A stretch of DNA of 64,000 nt from Spirosoma validum. GTDB taxonomy: Bacteria; Bacteroidota; Bacteroidia; Cytophagales; Spirosomataceae. The notes under the pieces were generated by a model that saw only the letters and a program-made list of their open reading frames with translations, had not been told where the DNA came from and searched no databases. The translations under genes and the position numbers were made by a program. Positions 47,070-55,952 of this stretch are shown here, piece after piece. Location of the stretch: contig NZ_JACXAA010000007.1 of NCBI RefSeq assembly GCF_014699035.1, positions 124,001 through 188,000 of the forward strand, read 5' to 3'. Each line of letters begins with the position of its first letter. The first letter of the stretch is position 1.

Positions 47070-47786
47070 ATGCAGCTACAGTACTGGCTTGTATTGAGCA
47101 TTCTCATCGTGGGCATGTTCCTGAGTGTAAAAGCAGGTAAACTCAACCAGACAGGAGCCTTAACCGGGGGTGTGTTAGGATTCGCTATTTTCCTGGGAGC
47201 TGGCCTAACCGGCTTAGCGATGCTGGGTCTGTTTTTCGTTTTAGGTTCGTTTGTTACCTCCTGGCGACTAAAAGACAAAGTAGCGGTTGGTCTGGCGGAG
47301 CCAAACAAAGGTCGACGAACGGCTTCGCAAGCCATGGCCAATGCGGGCGTAGCGGGCATTTTAGGATTACTAGCCTGGCTCTATCCGGCCAAAGCCGATT
47401 TATTTCGACTCATGTTAGCCGCGGGTTTTGCGTCAGCAACGGCGGATACGTGTTCGTCCGAATTAGGCAATGTATATGGCCGCCGATTTTATAATATCCT
47501 TACCCTACGACCCGATTCGAGAGGATTAGACGGTGTAATTAGTCTCGAAGGCACTTTGCTAGGATTTCTGGGAAGCTGCCTGATTGCGGCTTTGTATGCC
47601 ATTGGATTTGGCTGGAGCTGGCATGTCATCTGGATTTTAGTGGCCGGCACAATCGGCAATTTATCCGACTCCGTGTTGGGAGCTACGCTCGAACGTCAAG
47701 GTTCCCTGCCCAATGACGCGGTCAATTTCCTCAACACGCTGGTGGCTGCATTCGTGGCTATGTTCATTTATTTTGCCTTCCAATGA
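47070..47786 (+). CDS. DUF92 family membrane protein
   Basis: 238 residues with five to six membrane helices. Landmarks are the LTGGVLGFAIFLGAGLTGLAM segment, the FVLGSFVTSWRLKDK turn, a GRRTASQAMANAGVAGILGLL helix and the ASATADTCSSELGNVYGRRFYNILT loop with the conserved DT/SE/G. DUF92 proteins include polyprenyl/phytyl-related kinases (VTE6 type); a lipid-phosphate kinase or transferase role is possible here, but unproven. Confidence 0.9.
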   Translation: MQLQYWLVLSILIVGMFLSVKAGKLNQTGALTGGVLGFAIFLGAGLTGLAMLGLFFVLGSFVTSWRLKDKVAVGLAEPNKGRRTASQAMANAGVAGILGLLAWLYPAKADLFRLMLAAGFASATADTCSSELGNVYGRRFYNILTLRPDSRGLDGVISLEGTLLGFLGSCLIAALYAIGFGWSWHVIWILVAGTIGNLSDSVLGATLERQGSLPNDAVNFLNTLVAAFVAMFIYFAFQ

Positions 47787-47946
47787 CCAGTTGCTTTCCC
47801 TGGCTTTAGACAAAGCAGATAAACGGATAGGGTCAATTAGTTCACAATTAACAAAACTCAGCTAACCAGATGACGAGCGTCAGAATGGAGGCCAAGTAAA
47901 GCACCTACTTTTGCCGTAGAACGTTTTCACTATCCATTCTACGACA

Positions 47947-48369
47947 ATGACAGACTTACTGCTCACGCTGGCGATGGAAGACGAATTTTCGGACGACCCA
48001 ACCTGCCGAAATCAGGACCAGCCTTGGATAAAATCGACAATAAACACAGAATTGGAAATAGAGCAGCTCTTAACCATTCTGGTCGAGCTACTGCAACACC
48101 TTACGTATCGAAGGCTGCAACAACGCGCTATAGACTATTTCAATGCACTAAGCCAGCTCAAAAATCGCTTTCAGCGTTTACGCCTTAACGTAACCTGCGG
48201 CATGAGCTGTCTGGGTTTATCGAAAGACCCCTGTTTTAATCCATCCATCAATGAATACACGACGAGGGTTATTGACGCACAACTGAGTAAGCTAACCGAA
48301 TCGCTCGACCGCACCAAGACGGGATGCTACCAATTTTTATCGCGGCTGGTAACGCTGAATTTATTTTAG
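47947..48369 (+). CDS. Small helical protein of unknown function
   Basis: 140 residues, mostly amphipathic helices (ELEIEQLLTILVELLQHLTYR, SKLTESLDRTKTGCYQFLSRL). Three Cys residues occur in the middle (CGMSC and DPC) and one more near each end. There is no signal peptide or recognisable domain. A possible -7 box, TACTTTTG (47906-47913), is 33 bases upstream. Confidence 0.55.
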   Translation: MTDLLLTLAMEDEFSDDPTCRNQDQPWIKSTINTELEIEQLLTILVELLQHLTYRRLQQRAIDYFNALSQLKNRFQRLRLNVTCGMSCLGLSKDPCFNPSINEYTTRVIDAQLSKLTESLDRTKTGCYQFLSRLVTLNLF

Positions 48370-48412
48370 AAGCGACCTGGCACTACGTGGCTGATCAGTG
48401 TGCTCCATCTAG

Positions 48413-49594
48413 TCAATCACATTGGCTCATTCGTCGCATAGCAAGAAGTCCTAATACCGGTCCGGGAAGCAACATATAGAACAGCCAGCCCGACATACCA
48501 ACCTGGTCGATTAACCAGGCCATCAATTGGATGGATATTACGGTGAGGAGAAAGCCAAAACACGTAACCAGGGTTAGAACGCTTCCCCGGTTTTCTGTAC
48601 TGGCATAATTGGCAACGAGGGTTGAAAACTGGGGCGAATCGCCAGCTACCGAGGTTCCCCAAACCAGCAGAAACAGGCCAAACAGAAAAGGTGGGGCCGC
48701 TATGAACAGCGGTGTCAGGATGATACACAAGCCTGATATTAGCAACAGAAGCCGGGCAACCTGTGCACTCCCGACTCGTAAAGCAAAATAGCCGCCAACT
48801 ACGCATCCTAAAGCCCCTGCTGCAATAGACCCAAACGCCCAGAGCGAACCCATTAACGCTACGTCAGAATGTTCTTGTTTGTAATAGACAATCAGAGTCG
48901 GTAGAAAAGCCCAAAGGGTGTATAACTCCCACATATGGCCGAAATACCCCAACATAGCGGGCCGAAAGCCCGATGGTTTAACCAACGAAGTCAGTACCTG
49001 GAAGCGAAAGAAACGGCCACGAGCCTGACCAGACGTAGTGGGTACAACCCACGTCAACAAAATGCCTCCACTCACAGCTAGTAGACTGACGGAAAGCATC
49101 AACGTACGATAAGGCAAACTTGCGTCTAGTCCACGTATCAGGTGCGGAAAGGCCGTCCCTAAAACCAGTGCCCCCACCAGAAACCCCATTGCTTTTCCTA
49201 AAATAGATTTAAACCGGTCGGCGGCAATCTTCATACCTACAGGATAAACGCCTGCCAGGAAAAAACCCGTCATGAATCGGCTAACTAGAATCGTTTCAGC
49301 CTTTATCGGCAGAAACAGCCAGCTCAGATTCACAAAAGCCGCTAACGTAACGGATACCAGAAAGACATAGGTTGACCGAAAACGGTCGGGTATAGCCAGT
49401 AACGCGTAGAGCAACGTACCGGTAATGAAGCCAATTTGTACCGCGGAAGTAATCCAACTGGTAAGCCCAGTCATCTTCAGCAGGGGTTGAAGTTCGGGCA
49501 GGATGGCATTCCCGGCAAACCAGAGAGACGTACCGGCAAATTGGGCGAATACAACAACCAATAGCTGAACGTTGATTCCCGGGGAAGCACGCAT
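48413..49594 (-). CDS. MFS transporter
   Basis: 393 residues from the ATG at 49594 (MRASPGINVQ); an alternative TTG two codons upstream overlaps the likely promoter. Twelve hydrophobic helices fit MFS topology, with the loop RFMTGFFLAGVYPVGMKIAADRF and the later GDSPQFSTLVANYASTENRGSVLTL. This resembles the nitrate/nitrite- or sugar-porter-like MFS groups but not clearly one of them. The promoter box is only three bases from the start, so the mRNA may be leaderless. Confidence 0.9.
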   Translation of the reverse strand: MRASPGINVQLLVVVFAQFAGTSLWFAGNAILPELQPLLKMTGLTSWITSAVQIGFITGTLLYALLAIPDRFRSTYVFLVSVTLAAFVNLSWLFLPIKAETILVSRFMTGFFLAGVYPVGMKIAADRFKSILGKAMGFLVGALVLGTAFPHLIRGLDASLPYRTLMLSVSLLAVSGGILLTWVVPTTSGQARGRFFRFQVLTSLVKPSGFRPAMLGYFGHMWELYTLWAFLPTLIVYYKQEHSDVALMGSLWAFGSIAAGALGCVVGGYFALRVGSAQVARLLLLISGLCIILTPLFIAAPPFLFGLFLLVWGTSVAGDSPQFSTLVANYASTENRGSVLTLVTCFGFLLTVISIQLMAWLIDQVGMSGWLFYMLLPGPVLGLLAMRRMSQCD

Positions 49595-49597
49595 TTC

Positions 49598-49605
49598 CAA
49601 AGATA
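49598..49605 (-). promoter_or_regulatory. -7 box TATCTTTG for the MFS gene
   Basis: It matches TAnnTTTG and has a TTG 21 bases upstream (49627-49629). It ends three bases before the ATG, which implies transcription starting at or next to the start codon. Confidence 0.55.
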
Positions 49606-49633
49606 GGTAGTCAAGTTTTATGCACTCAACGGC

Positions 49634-50044
49634 TTATTCTCTGCCCATTGCCAAAATCAGTTCAAATTCATTCGGGCGGACAGGCATCACCGATAAGCGG
49701 GATTGTCGAATCAGACTGAGGTTGGCCAGGAGGGGTTCGGCTTTAATCTGCGCCAGTGAAACCGGTTTTTCCAGCGCCATAACAGGCTCCAACTCGACGA
49801 CCACCCAACGCGGATCATCGGGTGCGGTTGGGTCCTGGTAGGCCTCTCGCACTACCTTCGCCAACCCAACGACGCCCGGACTGGTGATGCTATGATAAAA
49901 CAATACCTGATCGCCCAGTTGCATGGCTTTCAGATTGTTACGCGCCTGGTAATTGCGTACGCCATCCCACACAGCGCGTGCCTGTTCAGTAAAATGATGC
50001 CACCCGTACTTATCGGGTTCGGATTTAACGAGCCAGAAATTCAA
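49634..50044 (-). CDS. EVE domain protein
   Basis: 136 residues from a TTG start at 50044 (LNFWLVKSEPDKYGW). This matches the conserved EVE start; the frame is open further only through the palindrome (to a GTG at 50155). EVE/PUA-like features are the N-terminal FWLVKSEPDKYGW, the GVRNYQARNNLKAMQLGDQVLFYHS pocket and AKVVREAYQDPTAPDDPRWVVVEL (both given in part). EVE proteins bind modified bases in DNA or RNA. The likely role is nucleic-acid modification reading or a housekeeping RNA function. Confidence 0.85.
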   Translation of the reverse strand: MNFWLVKSEPDKYGWHHFTEQARAVWDGVRNYQARNNLKAMQLGDQVLFYHSITSPGVVGLAKVVREAYQDPTAPDDPRWVVVELEPVMALEKPVSLAQIKAEPLLANLSLIRQSRLSVMPVRPNEFELILAMGRE

Positions 50045-50046
50045 TG

Positions 50047-50158
50047 ATAGTGAAGAATGTAGACCGGGCCGCCGGTGCGGTGAAATGTGAAGAATAATGT
50101 AGAGGAGGTATTCTCCAGTTTTCACCGCACCGGCGGCCCGGTCTACATTCTTCACTAT
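50047..50158. repeat. Perfect 39-bp inverted repeat filling the EVE-DinB gap
   Basis: Arms 50047-50085 and 50120-50158 are perfect complements with a 34-base loop. It starts two bases from the EVE start codon and ends three bases from the DinB gene. The right arm is nearly identical to 43402-43440. Confidence 0.93.
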
Positions 50159-50161
50159 ATT

Positions 50162-50740
50162 TCAGTAATAATCGTCGTGTTCTTGACTACTGCCATACGT
50201 TGAACCGTAATCGTCGACATCGTCATCGTCGTCATATTTTGAGCCGGTTCCTTTGAAGGATAATGCTTTTCGAAGGATCATGATCTGGCCGGTATGGTAC
50301 ATATCGTGGTTGATGATTCCGTGCAGCATGTCATAATACGTATAATCACGCCCCGGTACGATATCTTCCAGAAACTCATCATCGTCGCGCTTGTCGAGTT
50401 CGTTAACGAGTTCCTCCTGGCTTAGACTCAATTCCATTTCGAGAGCTTCCCACTCGAAATCATCAATTTTCTCGGGCAACGCGCCAAAGTTTTTATCGGG
50501 TGTTATGATGTCAAATTTTTCGTCGCCCTGCATTTTCTTCACGCAGAAAATCCGCCAGCTGGTCATGTGAAAAACCAGTTCGGCGATGCTGTGCGTGTTG
50601 GGGGCAATCCGACGACCAGCCATATCGGGCGTTACGCCACTTAGTACGTCGACCACCGACGGGCCATGCCAGGCTTCTTCCCCCTCGTAGGTGGTATTTA
50701 ATAAATCGATAATGCGAATTAGTTCGTCGTTAGAGACCAT
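50162..50740 (-). CDS. DinB-like (DUF664-type) family protein
   Basis: 192 residues. Four-helix DinB/YfiT-like metal fold: SIAELVFHMTSWRIF (first His), then YYDMLHGIINHDMYHTGQIMILRKAL with the His pair near the C-terminus. The tail after 165 is acidic and Tyr-rich (YDDDDDVDDYGSTYG). Members are metal-dependent transferases (bacillithiol, mycothiol) or of unknown role. It is separated from the EVE gene only by the palindrome. Confidence 0.83.
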   Translation of the reverse strand: MVSNDELIRIIDLLNTTYEGEEAWHGPSVVDVLSGVTPDMAGRRIAPNTHSIAELVFHMTSWRIFCVKKMQGDEKFDIITPDKNFGALPEKIDDFEWEALEMELSLSQEELVNELDKRDDDEFLEDIVPGRDYTYYDMLHGIINHDMYHTGQIMILRKALSFKGTGSKYDDDDDVDDYGSTYGSSQEHDDYY

Positions 50741-51134
50741 AGTTAATAGCAGTAAAGCTGGCTAATCCGATGGCTGCAACTCGGTTCAGTATACAACATG
50801 GATACGTTCCTATAATCGGGAATCAGCGTTTTTTTACTCAATCACCACCGTGCTTGTGATCGGTGTTACGTGCCCACAAAGGTAACCCATTCTTGGCGGG
50901 CTTCCGAAAAAACCAGCAAACACTTTAGCGTCGTCTTTCTAATTTCTGTTGTTATATACTCTAAAAGGCAATCGCATGTTTTAGACAGTTATCCGTTAAA
51001 TCGGGATAAGTGTTTGTGAATCTTTTGCTTCCAGTAGGTCGGATTAAAACAGAGCCGCCTATCCGTTTTCCATTTTACTGGAGTCGGATAGGCGGCTCTG
51101 TTTTGATTTAACGGTAATTTAACGGTATTGCCAC
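50741..51134. other. 394-bp gap with a terminator hairpin
   Basis: No gene is visible. A -7-like TACCTTTG is on the minus strand at 50877-50884, without a good -33 match. A strong 20-bp hairpin is at 51046-51104 (next entry). The rest is AT-rich and has nothing I can name. Confidence 0.6.
51046..51104. terminator. 20-bp perfect hairpin after the CAP gene
   Basis: Arms 51046-51065 and 51085-51104 (AAAACAGAGCCGCCTATCCG and its complement) are perfect with a 19-base loop. A and T runs flank it, so it can terminate the minus-strand CAP gene message 31 bases after its stop, and also plus-strand transcription. Confidence 0.88.
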
Positions 51135-51737
51135 TTACCGGCGCGTACCAAAGTCGGTCACCCAATAATGTTTATACGTACTGCTGGCACTGTAGGCATA
51201 GCCAACCCCTACGTTTTTGAAATTAGCGCTCATTATATTTTTACAGTGTCCTTCTGATTTCAACCAGCCATCGACCACGGCGCGGGTTGTTGAATAACCT
51301 GCTGCAATGTTCTCACCGGCCGCACGCCAGACATATCCTTCACGTGTCATCCGATCCCAGGGTTGCGAGCCATCCCGACCGGTATGGCTGAAGTAGTTAT
51401 ACGTAGCCAGATCGAGCGCAAATTTGTCCGATGCCGAGTTAAGCTGACTATCTAAGGTCAAAGCAGGAACTGCCGGGTAGGTAGTAGTGCCACACTTGCA
51501 GGGCATTGACCGAGCCTGATTAATATAGCTTAGTACTTCCTGCTGTTGGGTCGTGGTAGCCAGCGCGGCCCGTGCTCCAGCCAGATCTGGCGTAGCAACA
51601 GAGCCTGTACTCGTTACGTCTTCGTTATACACGGACGACATAACTGGCGCAGGCGATTGCACTGATTCACGATCTGATTGGCAGGCAGCTGTGGCAAATA
51701 GCACGGCAGCTACTCCGAAATAGTACGTAAACTTCAT
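51135..51737 (-). CDS. CAP (SCP/PR-1) domain lipoprotein
   Basis: 200 residues; the lipoprotein signal ends ATAAC (Cys19). The CAP fold starts at about 68: VLSYINQARSMPC, LDSQLNSASDKFALDLATYNYFSHTGRDGSQPWDRM (in part), GENIAAGYSTTRAVVDGWLKS, GHCKNIMSANFKNVGVGYAY and HYWVTDFG. The conserved His and Glu of the CAP cavity are present (SHTG, GEN, GHCKN). Extracellular; the role of bacterial CAP proteins is mostly unknown. Confidence 0.93.
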   Translation of the reverse strand: MKFTYYFGVAAVLFATAACQSDRESVQSPAPVMSSVYNEDVTSTGSVATPDLAGARAALATTTQQQEVLSYINQARSMPCKCGTTTYPAVPALTLDSQLNSASDKFALDLATYNYFSHTGRDGSQPWDRMTREGYVWRAAGENIAAGYSTTRAVVDGWLKSEGHCKNIMSANFKNVGVGYAYSASSTYKHYWVTDFGTRR

Positions 51738-51926
51738 AATGTATCTTTTAGGATTTGTTGATTAAACGGTAGGTTATTCGTAATTATTATAAGCGAAATC
51801 AGAATACTTAAATTATAAATAACCTATAGTCATCATAAAGTAACAAATCCAATAAGGACATGCTAAACGCTGCCATCAATAAGCATGACGACCGCTCCTT
51901 AACCAGCCAAAATAACTAATGAAGAT

Positions 51927-52631
51927 TTACGGATTCCGCCGATACTGCCAATTACCCTTCTCAGGCTGGGGCCGGAATACGTATACATCGAGCATGGCGT
52001 ATGGGCGGGCCAGGTACTCGCGGATCAGAGTGCGGAATGAGTATCCGTCTGGTACGTCCTGAGCGGCAAAGGCAATGGCTTCTATCCCTTCGTGATTGCC
52101 GATGTAAAGCGCACGGGCGTTGTGGAAATTCTGAGAGATGATCGTAATTTTTTCCTGATTGAAGACGTCCTTACAACGTACTACCGAATCGAACGTTCGA
52201 TACCCGGCATAATCGAGGGTCATAATCGAAGCTGGGACTCCAAGTTTTACTAAGGCCCGCTGCATATCAACCGGCTCGTTATAGTACTCGGAATCATTGT
52301 TGCCGCTCAGGATCAGATATTTTACCTTACCTTCTTTCCATAGCCGGGCCGTAGCCTCCATCCGGTACCGAAAAAACAGGTTTTCTTTGCCCGTTCTGAC
52401 AAATTTGCTGGTGCCTAGCACTAATCCAATATCGTTTGATGGGAGTTTATTGATATCGAAGTAGGTTTGATTGCGGGTGTTATAAACCACGATCCAGTTA
52501 CAGATCAGCACAACCATCGACCCAACAAATAGAACAACAATAACGGCTTTAATGATCCGCTTGGCTACACGGACGCCAACCGCTTCGTGCGGAGGTTCAT
52601 CACTGTAGTTAGTAGCCAAAGTCGTGTTCAT
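51927..52631 (-). CDS. SanA/YdcF-like (DUF218) membrane protein
   Basis: 234 residues. There is one N-terminal membrane helix (about 27-48) and then the DUF218 fold: NDIGLVLGTSKFVRTGKENLFFRYRM, KVKYLILSGNNDSEYYNEP, VDMQRALVKLGVPASIMTLDYAGYRTFDSVVR, ITIISQNFHNARALYIG (given in pieces). This matches SanA, which affects envelope permeability in enterobacteria, more than YdcF. It abuts the VOC gene (stop and start adjacent), so the two are one operon. Confidence 0.9.
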   Translation of the reverse strand: MNTTLATNYSDEPPHEAVGVRVAKRIIKAVIVVLFVGSMVVLICNWIVVYNTRNQTYFDINKLPSNDIGLVLGTSKFVRTGKENLFFRYRMEATARLWKEGKVKYLILSGNNDSEYYNEPVDMQRALVKLGVPASIMTLDYAGYRTFDSVVRCKDVFNQEKITIISQNFHNARALYIGNHEGIEAIAFAAQDVPDGYSFRTLIREYLARPYAMLDVYVFRPQPEKGNWQYRRNP

Positions 52632-53000
52632 TTATGCCAGACTAAAATGTGGGTCCTCAATTAAGCCGAGTACGTTACCAAACGGATCTTTGATCGCTGC
52701 CACTTTGATGCCCTCTCCTACTTCCTGAACATCAGTATGAGCGGTAGCGCCCAACTCAAACAAACGCTTTAGATCAGTCTCTATGTCGGCAACGCCCCAA
52801 TACGTTATCGTACTGCCTTCCACCGTCGGAATGTCTGGATCAAGCCCCAACTCATAGCCGCCGACATTAAAGCCAACGTAATAGGGTTCATCAAAATAAG
52901 GCTCGATCCCCAGCGCTTTTGTATACCACTCTTTCGTTTTTATAAGGTTAGTAGCCGAATAAATTACCGTTCGTAACCCTAAAATTTTTGCGTCGGCCAT
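52632..53000 (-). CDS. VOC family (glyoxalase-like) protein
   Basis: 122 residues. Two betaalphabetabetabeta units: LGLRTVIYSATNLIKTKEWYTKALGIEP and TYWGVADIETDLKRLFELGA...VAAIKDPFGNVLGLIEDPHF (in pieces). Metal-binding or bleomycin-resistance-like fold; the substrate is unknown. It starts the VOC-SanA operon. Confidence 0.9.
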   Translation of the reverse strand: MADAKILGLRTVIYSATNLIKTKEWYTKALGIEPYFDEPYYVGFNVGGYELGLDPDIPTVEGSTITYWGVADIETDLKRLFELGATAHTDVQEVGEGIKVAAIKDPFGNVLGLIEDPHFSLA

Positions 53001-53077
53001 AGGTTAAGCTTTATACATTTACGATAGGCTGGCCGAGCCGTATTTCTGGCATCAGCCCATCATAAACGGTAGACTAT

Positions 53078-55798
53078 CTACGAAAACAATCCTAACTGTA
53101 TCGACTCTTTTTCGTCAGTATCCGTTGCAACAGCGTTAACAGCAACCGGATCAATCGATACAGCCGGTTTCACATTCTCTTTGGCAATTTTGGGCGGCAA
53201 ACGTTTAACGTCTTTAATTCTGGCAAACGGAATTGGTTTCCCCAACGCCTTCCAGCCGCGTATGTCAATAAATCCTTCGGTCTCCAGCGTCATCTTCTCA
53301 ACCGGGCCCCGCTCCTTCTCCTGATAAACAATCTCAAAACGTGGCGATTGATCGGCCGTCACGGCTAATGCCTTAGAACCTTTTACGTCGCCAATGAAAC
53401 TGAACTTCTTGTCCACTGTCGTCGTCTCAACCTTAAATCGCTTTACGTACCAGGCTTTCTGGTTGGCTTCGTAATAAATGGCCGACAGTACAGTTTCCGG
53501 ATCGAATTTCTGCAATACGGCAATGGTATTCGGTTCGTACCGATTGGTCAGATCAAACGTCGTCAGTTCATACTGTCCTTCATGATACACGACCAAAATA
53601 CTATCTTTCGCGTCGAAATTTCCTAATAATCGACCGCGTTCGTCGCGGTTGAGCCGTCCGAGGTGTTCGTCATACCAGATATCTACGCCACCGAGGGTCG
53701 AAACGCCACCCGTCTTCTGCGTGATTTTCCGGACCGGATACTTCGTCAGAATATTCCCCTGTGCCGATCGATTTTTGATGGCAATGGACGCAAAATCAAA
53801 GTCGAATTGTTTGATTTTGGCTGAGCTCTGTGCCGTCAGATTAACCATTATCACTTCCGCTTCTCCATTGTCGTTCGCGCTGAAGTACGTCATTTTCGAC
53901 TTCGGATTACCCATCGTTAGGTCGTACTCTCGGTCACGCGTGATGGCCGTAACAGGAAAACGCTTAACCATTGAGATACCCGATTTGCCATCCAGATAAA
54001 CGACGTTGTAAATCTTACGTTCGTCGTTTTTCTTGAATACGGAAACATACACGATCTCCTTCCCGACAAAGACTTTTTCCGCGACTTTAACAACCATACA
54101 CTTGCCATCGCGCCGGAACACGATGATCTCGTCAATATCAGAGCAATCGCTTACGTACTCGTCTTTCTTCAGTCCGTAGCCAATAAACCCACCTTCGCGA
54201 TCGACGTACAGTTTTTGGTTAGCCGCAGCCACTACGCTTGCGGCAATGGTATTGAACGCCCGTATTTCTGTTTTGCGCTCGCGACCTTTGCCGTATTTCT
54301 TCTGTAACTCTTTGAAATAATTGATGGCATACCGGGTAATGTTCGCCAGGTTATCCTCCGTTTCGGCCAGTTCCTGTTCTAACCGGCGCATCAACTCTTC
54401 CGCCTTGAAACCATCGTATTTAGAAATACGCTTGATCTTGATTTCGGTTAGGCGAATCAGGTCATCCTGCGTAATAGCCCGATAAAATTGCTTTTTAAAG
54501 GGTTTGAGTGCTTTATCAATCGTTTCCAGTACAGCCTCGAAGGTTTCACACTCTTCAATTTTGCGATAGATCCGATTCTCAATAAAAATCTTTTCGAGCG
54601 AACTATACAGCAACCGCTCCATCAACTCACTACGCCGAATTTCGAGCTCGCGTTGCAACAGCTGCACCGTTTGGTGTGTGTTGACGCGCAAAATATCCGC
54701 TACGCTGACAAAGTGCGGTTTATCACCGATGATGACGCAGGCGTTGGGTGAAATCGACACTTCACAATCTGTGAAAGCATAAAGCGCATCGATCGTTACG
54801 TCAGGTGAGACGCCCGGCTGTAGGTGTACCAGAATTTCTACGTCTCTGGCTGTATTGTCCACCACAGCCGCGGTAGTCCGGCTCGGTGCTTTAATGCGAA
54901 TTTTTCCAAGCTCGGCAGCCTTTACAATCGAATCAATCAACTGCGAGGTGGTTACCCCAAACGGTACGTCGCGGATGGCCAGAGTTTTCTTATCGAGTTC
55001 TTCAATTCGGGCACGCACCCGGACTTTACCGCCCCGGTGTCCGTCGTTGTAATTACTGACGTCGACCAGACCTCCCGTTTGAAAATCGGGGTAGAGCGTA
55101 ACGGGCTTATCCTTCAGAATCTGAATCGAAGCATCGATCAGCTCATTGAAGTTATGCGGCAGAATTTTGGTTGACAAACCAACGGCAATCCCTTCTACCC
55201 CCTGGGCCAGCAATAAAGGAAACTTAACGGGCAACGTAACGGGCTCGCGCTTACGACCGTCGTAAGACAGTTGCCATTCCGTGGTTTTATCGTTGTAAAT
55301 GGCATCGAGTGCAAACTTCGAGAGCCGCACTTCAATGTAACGTGGAGCCGCAGCGCCATCACCCGTACGGACATCCCCCCAGCTCCCCTGCGTGTCGAAC
55401 AGCAGTTCTTTCTGGCCGATATTGACCAGCGCTTCGCCAATCGATGCATCGCCATGCGGGTGATACTGCATGGTCTGCCCAATGACGTTAGCCACTTTGT
55501 TAAAGCGGCCATCGTCCATCTCCTTGAGGGCATGCAGAATCCGGCGCTGAACAGGTTTTAGACCATCTTCAACGGCAGGTACGGCCCGTTCGAGAATAAC
55601 GTAGGAAGCGTAATCGAGAAAGTAATTTTCATATAAGCCTGACACGACGGTCTGATCATGCAGGAGTCCATTGGTCGTATTGGCTGGAAGTTCATCAGGT
55701 TCAATGGCGTCTGTCAAGTCTACCCCATCCGCAGAAAATTCCGGGAGAGAGGGCTCGTTTTCGGCATCCATTGGTTGTTCATTTTCTTCGTTTACCAT
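53078..55798 (-). CDS. parC: DNA topoisomerase IV subunit A
   Basis: 906 residues. The GyrA/ParC core is GLKPVQRRILHALKEMDD, QYHPHGDASIGEALVNIGQK and TGDGAAAPRYIE (catalytic Tyr154 after Arg153). The coiled-coil and C-terminal propeller region follow. I find no GyrA box (QRRGGKG-like), so this is subunit A of topoisomerase IV, as the Bacteroidota-type sequence WQLSYDGRKREPVTLPVKFP also suggests. The first about 50 residues are an acidic extension. parE is not in the window. Confidence 0.95.
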   Translation of the reverse strand: MVNEENEQPMDAENEPSLPEFSADGVDLTDAIEPDELPANTTNGLLHDQTVVSGLYENYFLDYASYVILERAVPAVEDGLKPVQRRILHALKEMDDGRFNKVANVIGQTMQYHPHGDASIGEALVNIGQKELLFDTQGSWGDVRTGDGAAAPRYIEVRLSKFALDAIYNDKTTEWQLSYDGRKREPVTLPVKFPLLLAQGVEGIAVGLSTKILPHNFNELIDASIQILKDKPVTLYPDFQTGGLVDVSNYNDGHRGGKVRVRARIEELDKKTLAIRDVPFGVTTSQLIDSIVKAAELGKIRIKAPSRTTAAVVDNTARDVEILVHLQPGVSPDVTIDALYAFTDCEVSISPNACVIIGDKPHFVSVADILRVNTHQTVQLLQRELEIRRSELMERLLYSSLEKIFIENRIYRKIEECETFEAVLETIDKALKPFKKQFYRAITQDDLIRLTEIKIKRISKYDGFKAEELMRRLEQELAETEDNLANITRYAINYFKELQKKYGKGRERKTEIRAFNTIAASVVAAANQKLYVDREGGFIGYGLKKDEYVSDCSDIDEIIVFRRDGKCMVVKVAEKVFVGKEIVYVSVFKKNDERKIYNVVYLDGKSGISMVKRFPVTAITRDREYDLTMGNPKSKMTYFSANDNGEAEVIMVNLTAQSSAKIKQFDFDFASIAIKNRSAQGNILTKYPVRKITQKTGGVSTLGGVDIWYDEHLGRLNRDERGRLLGNFDAKDSILVVYHEGQYELTTFDLTNRYEPNTIAVLQKFDPETVLSAIYYEANQKAWYVKRFKVETTTVDKKFSFIGDVKGSKALAVTADQSPRFEIVYQEKERGPVEKMTLETEGFIDIRGWKALGKPIPFARIKDVKRLPPKIAKENVKPAVSIDPVAVNAVATDTDEKESIQLGLFS

Positions 55799-55843
55799 TA
55801 TTTTCTGTAGCAGCTATTCCGGGTGAATAAGCGGTGGATATAA

Positions 55844-55851
55844 CAAACTTA
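55844..55851 (-). promoter_or_regulatory. -7 box TAAGTTTG for parC
   Basis: Matches TAnnTTTG on the minus strand, 46 bases before the ATG. No TTG lies at the ideal -33 distance. Confidence 0.45.
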
Positions 55852-55952
55852 CGTATAGCCTTCGGCTCCTTAAATATACAAATAAATTTTCAAAAAAGGG
55901 CAAATCAAGCTCAAAAAGGCCAATCTAGCCCTAAAAATTTCGTCAAGACCTT

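Noticed and set aside
49634-50740. EVE and DinB genes as a defence island
   Set aside because: Neighbours are housekeeping genes, and the two are separated by a mobile palindrome; no restriction or nuclease gene is present.
53078-55798. Reading this as GyrA
   Set aside because: No GyrA box is visible and the core sequence is of the Bacteroidota topoisomerase IV type.
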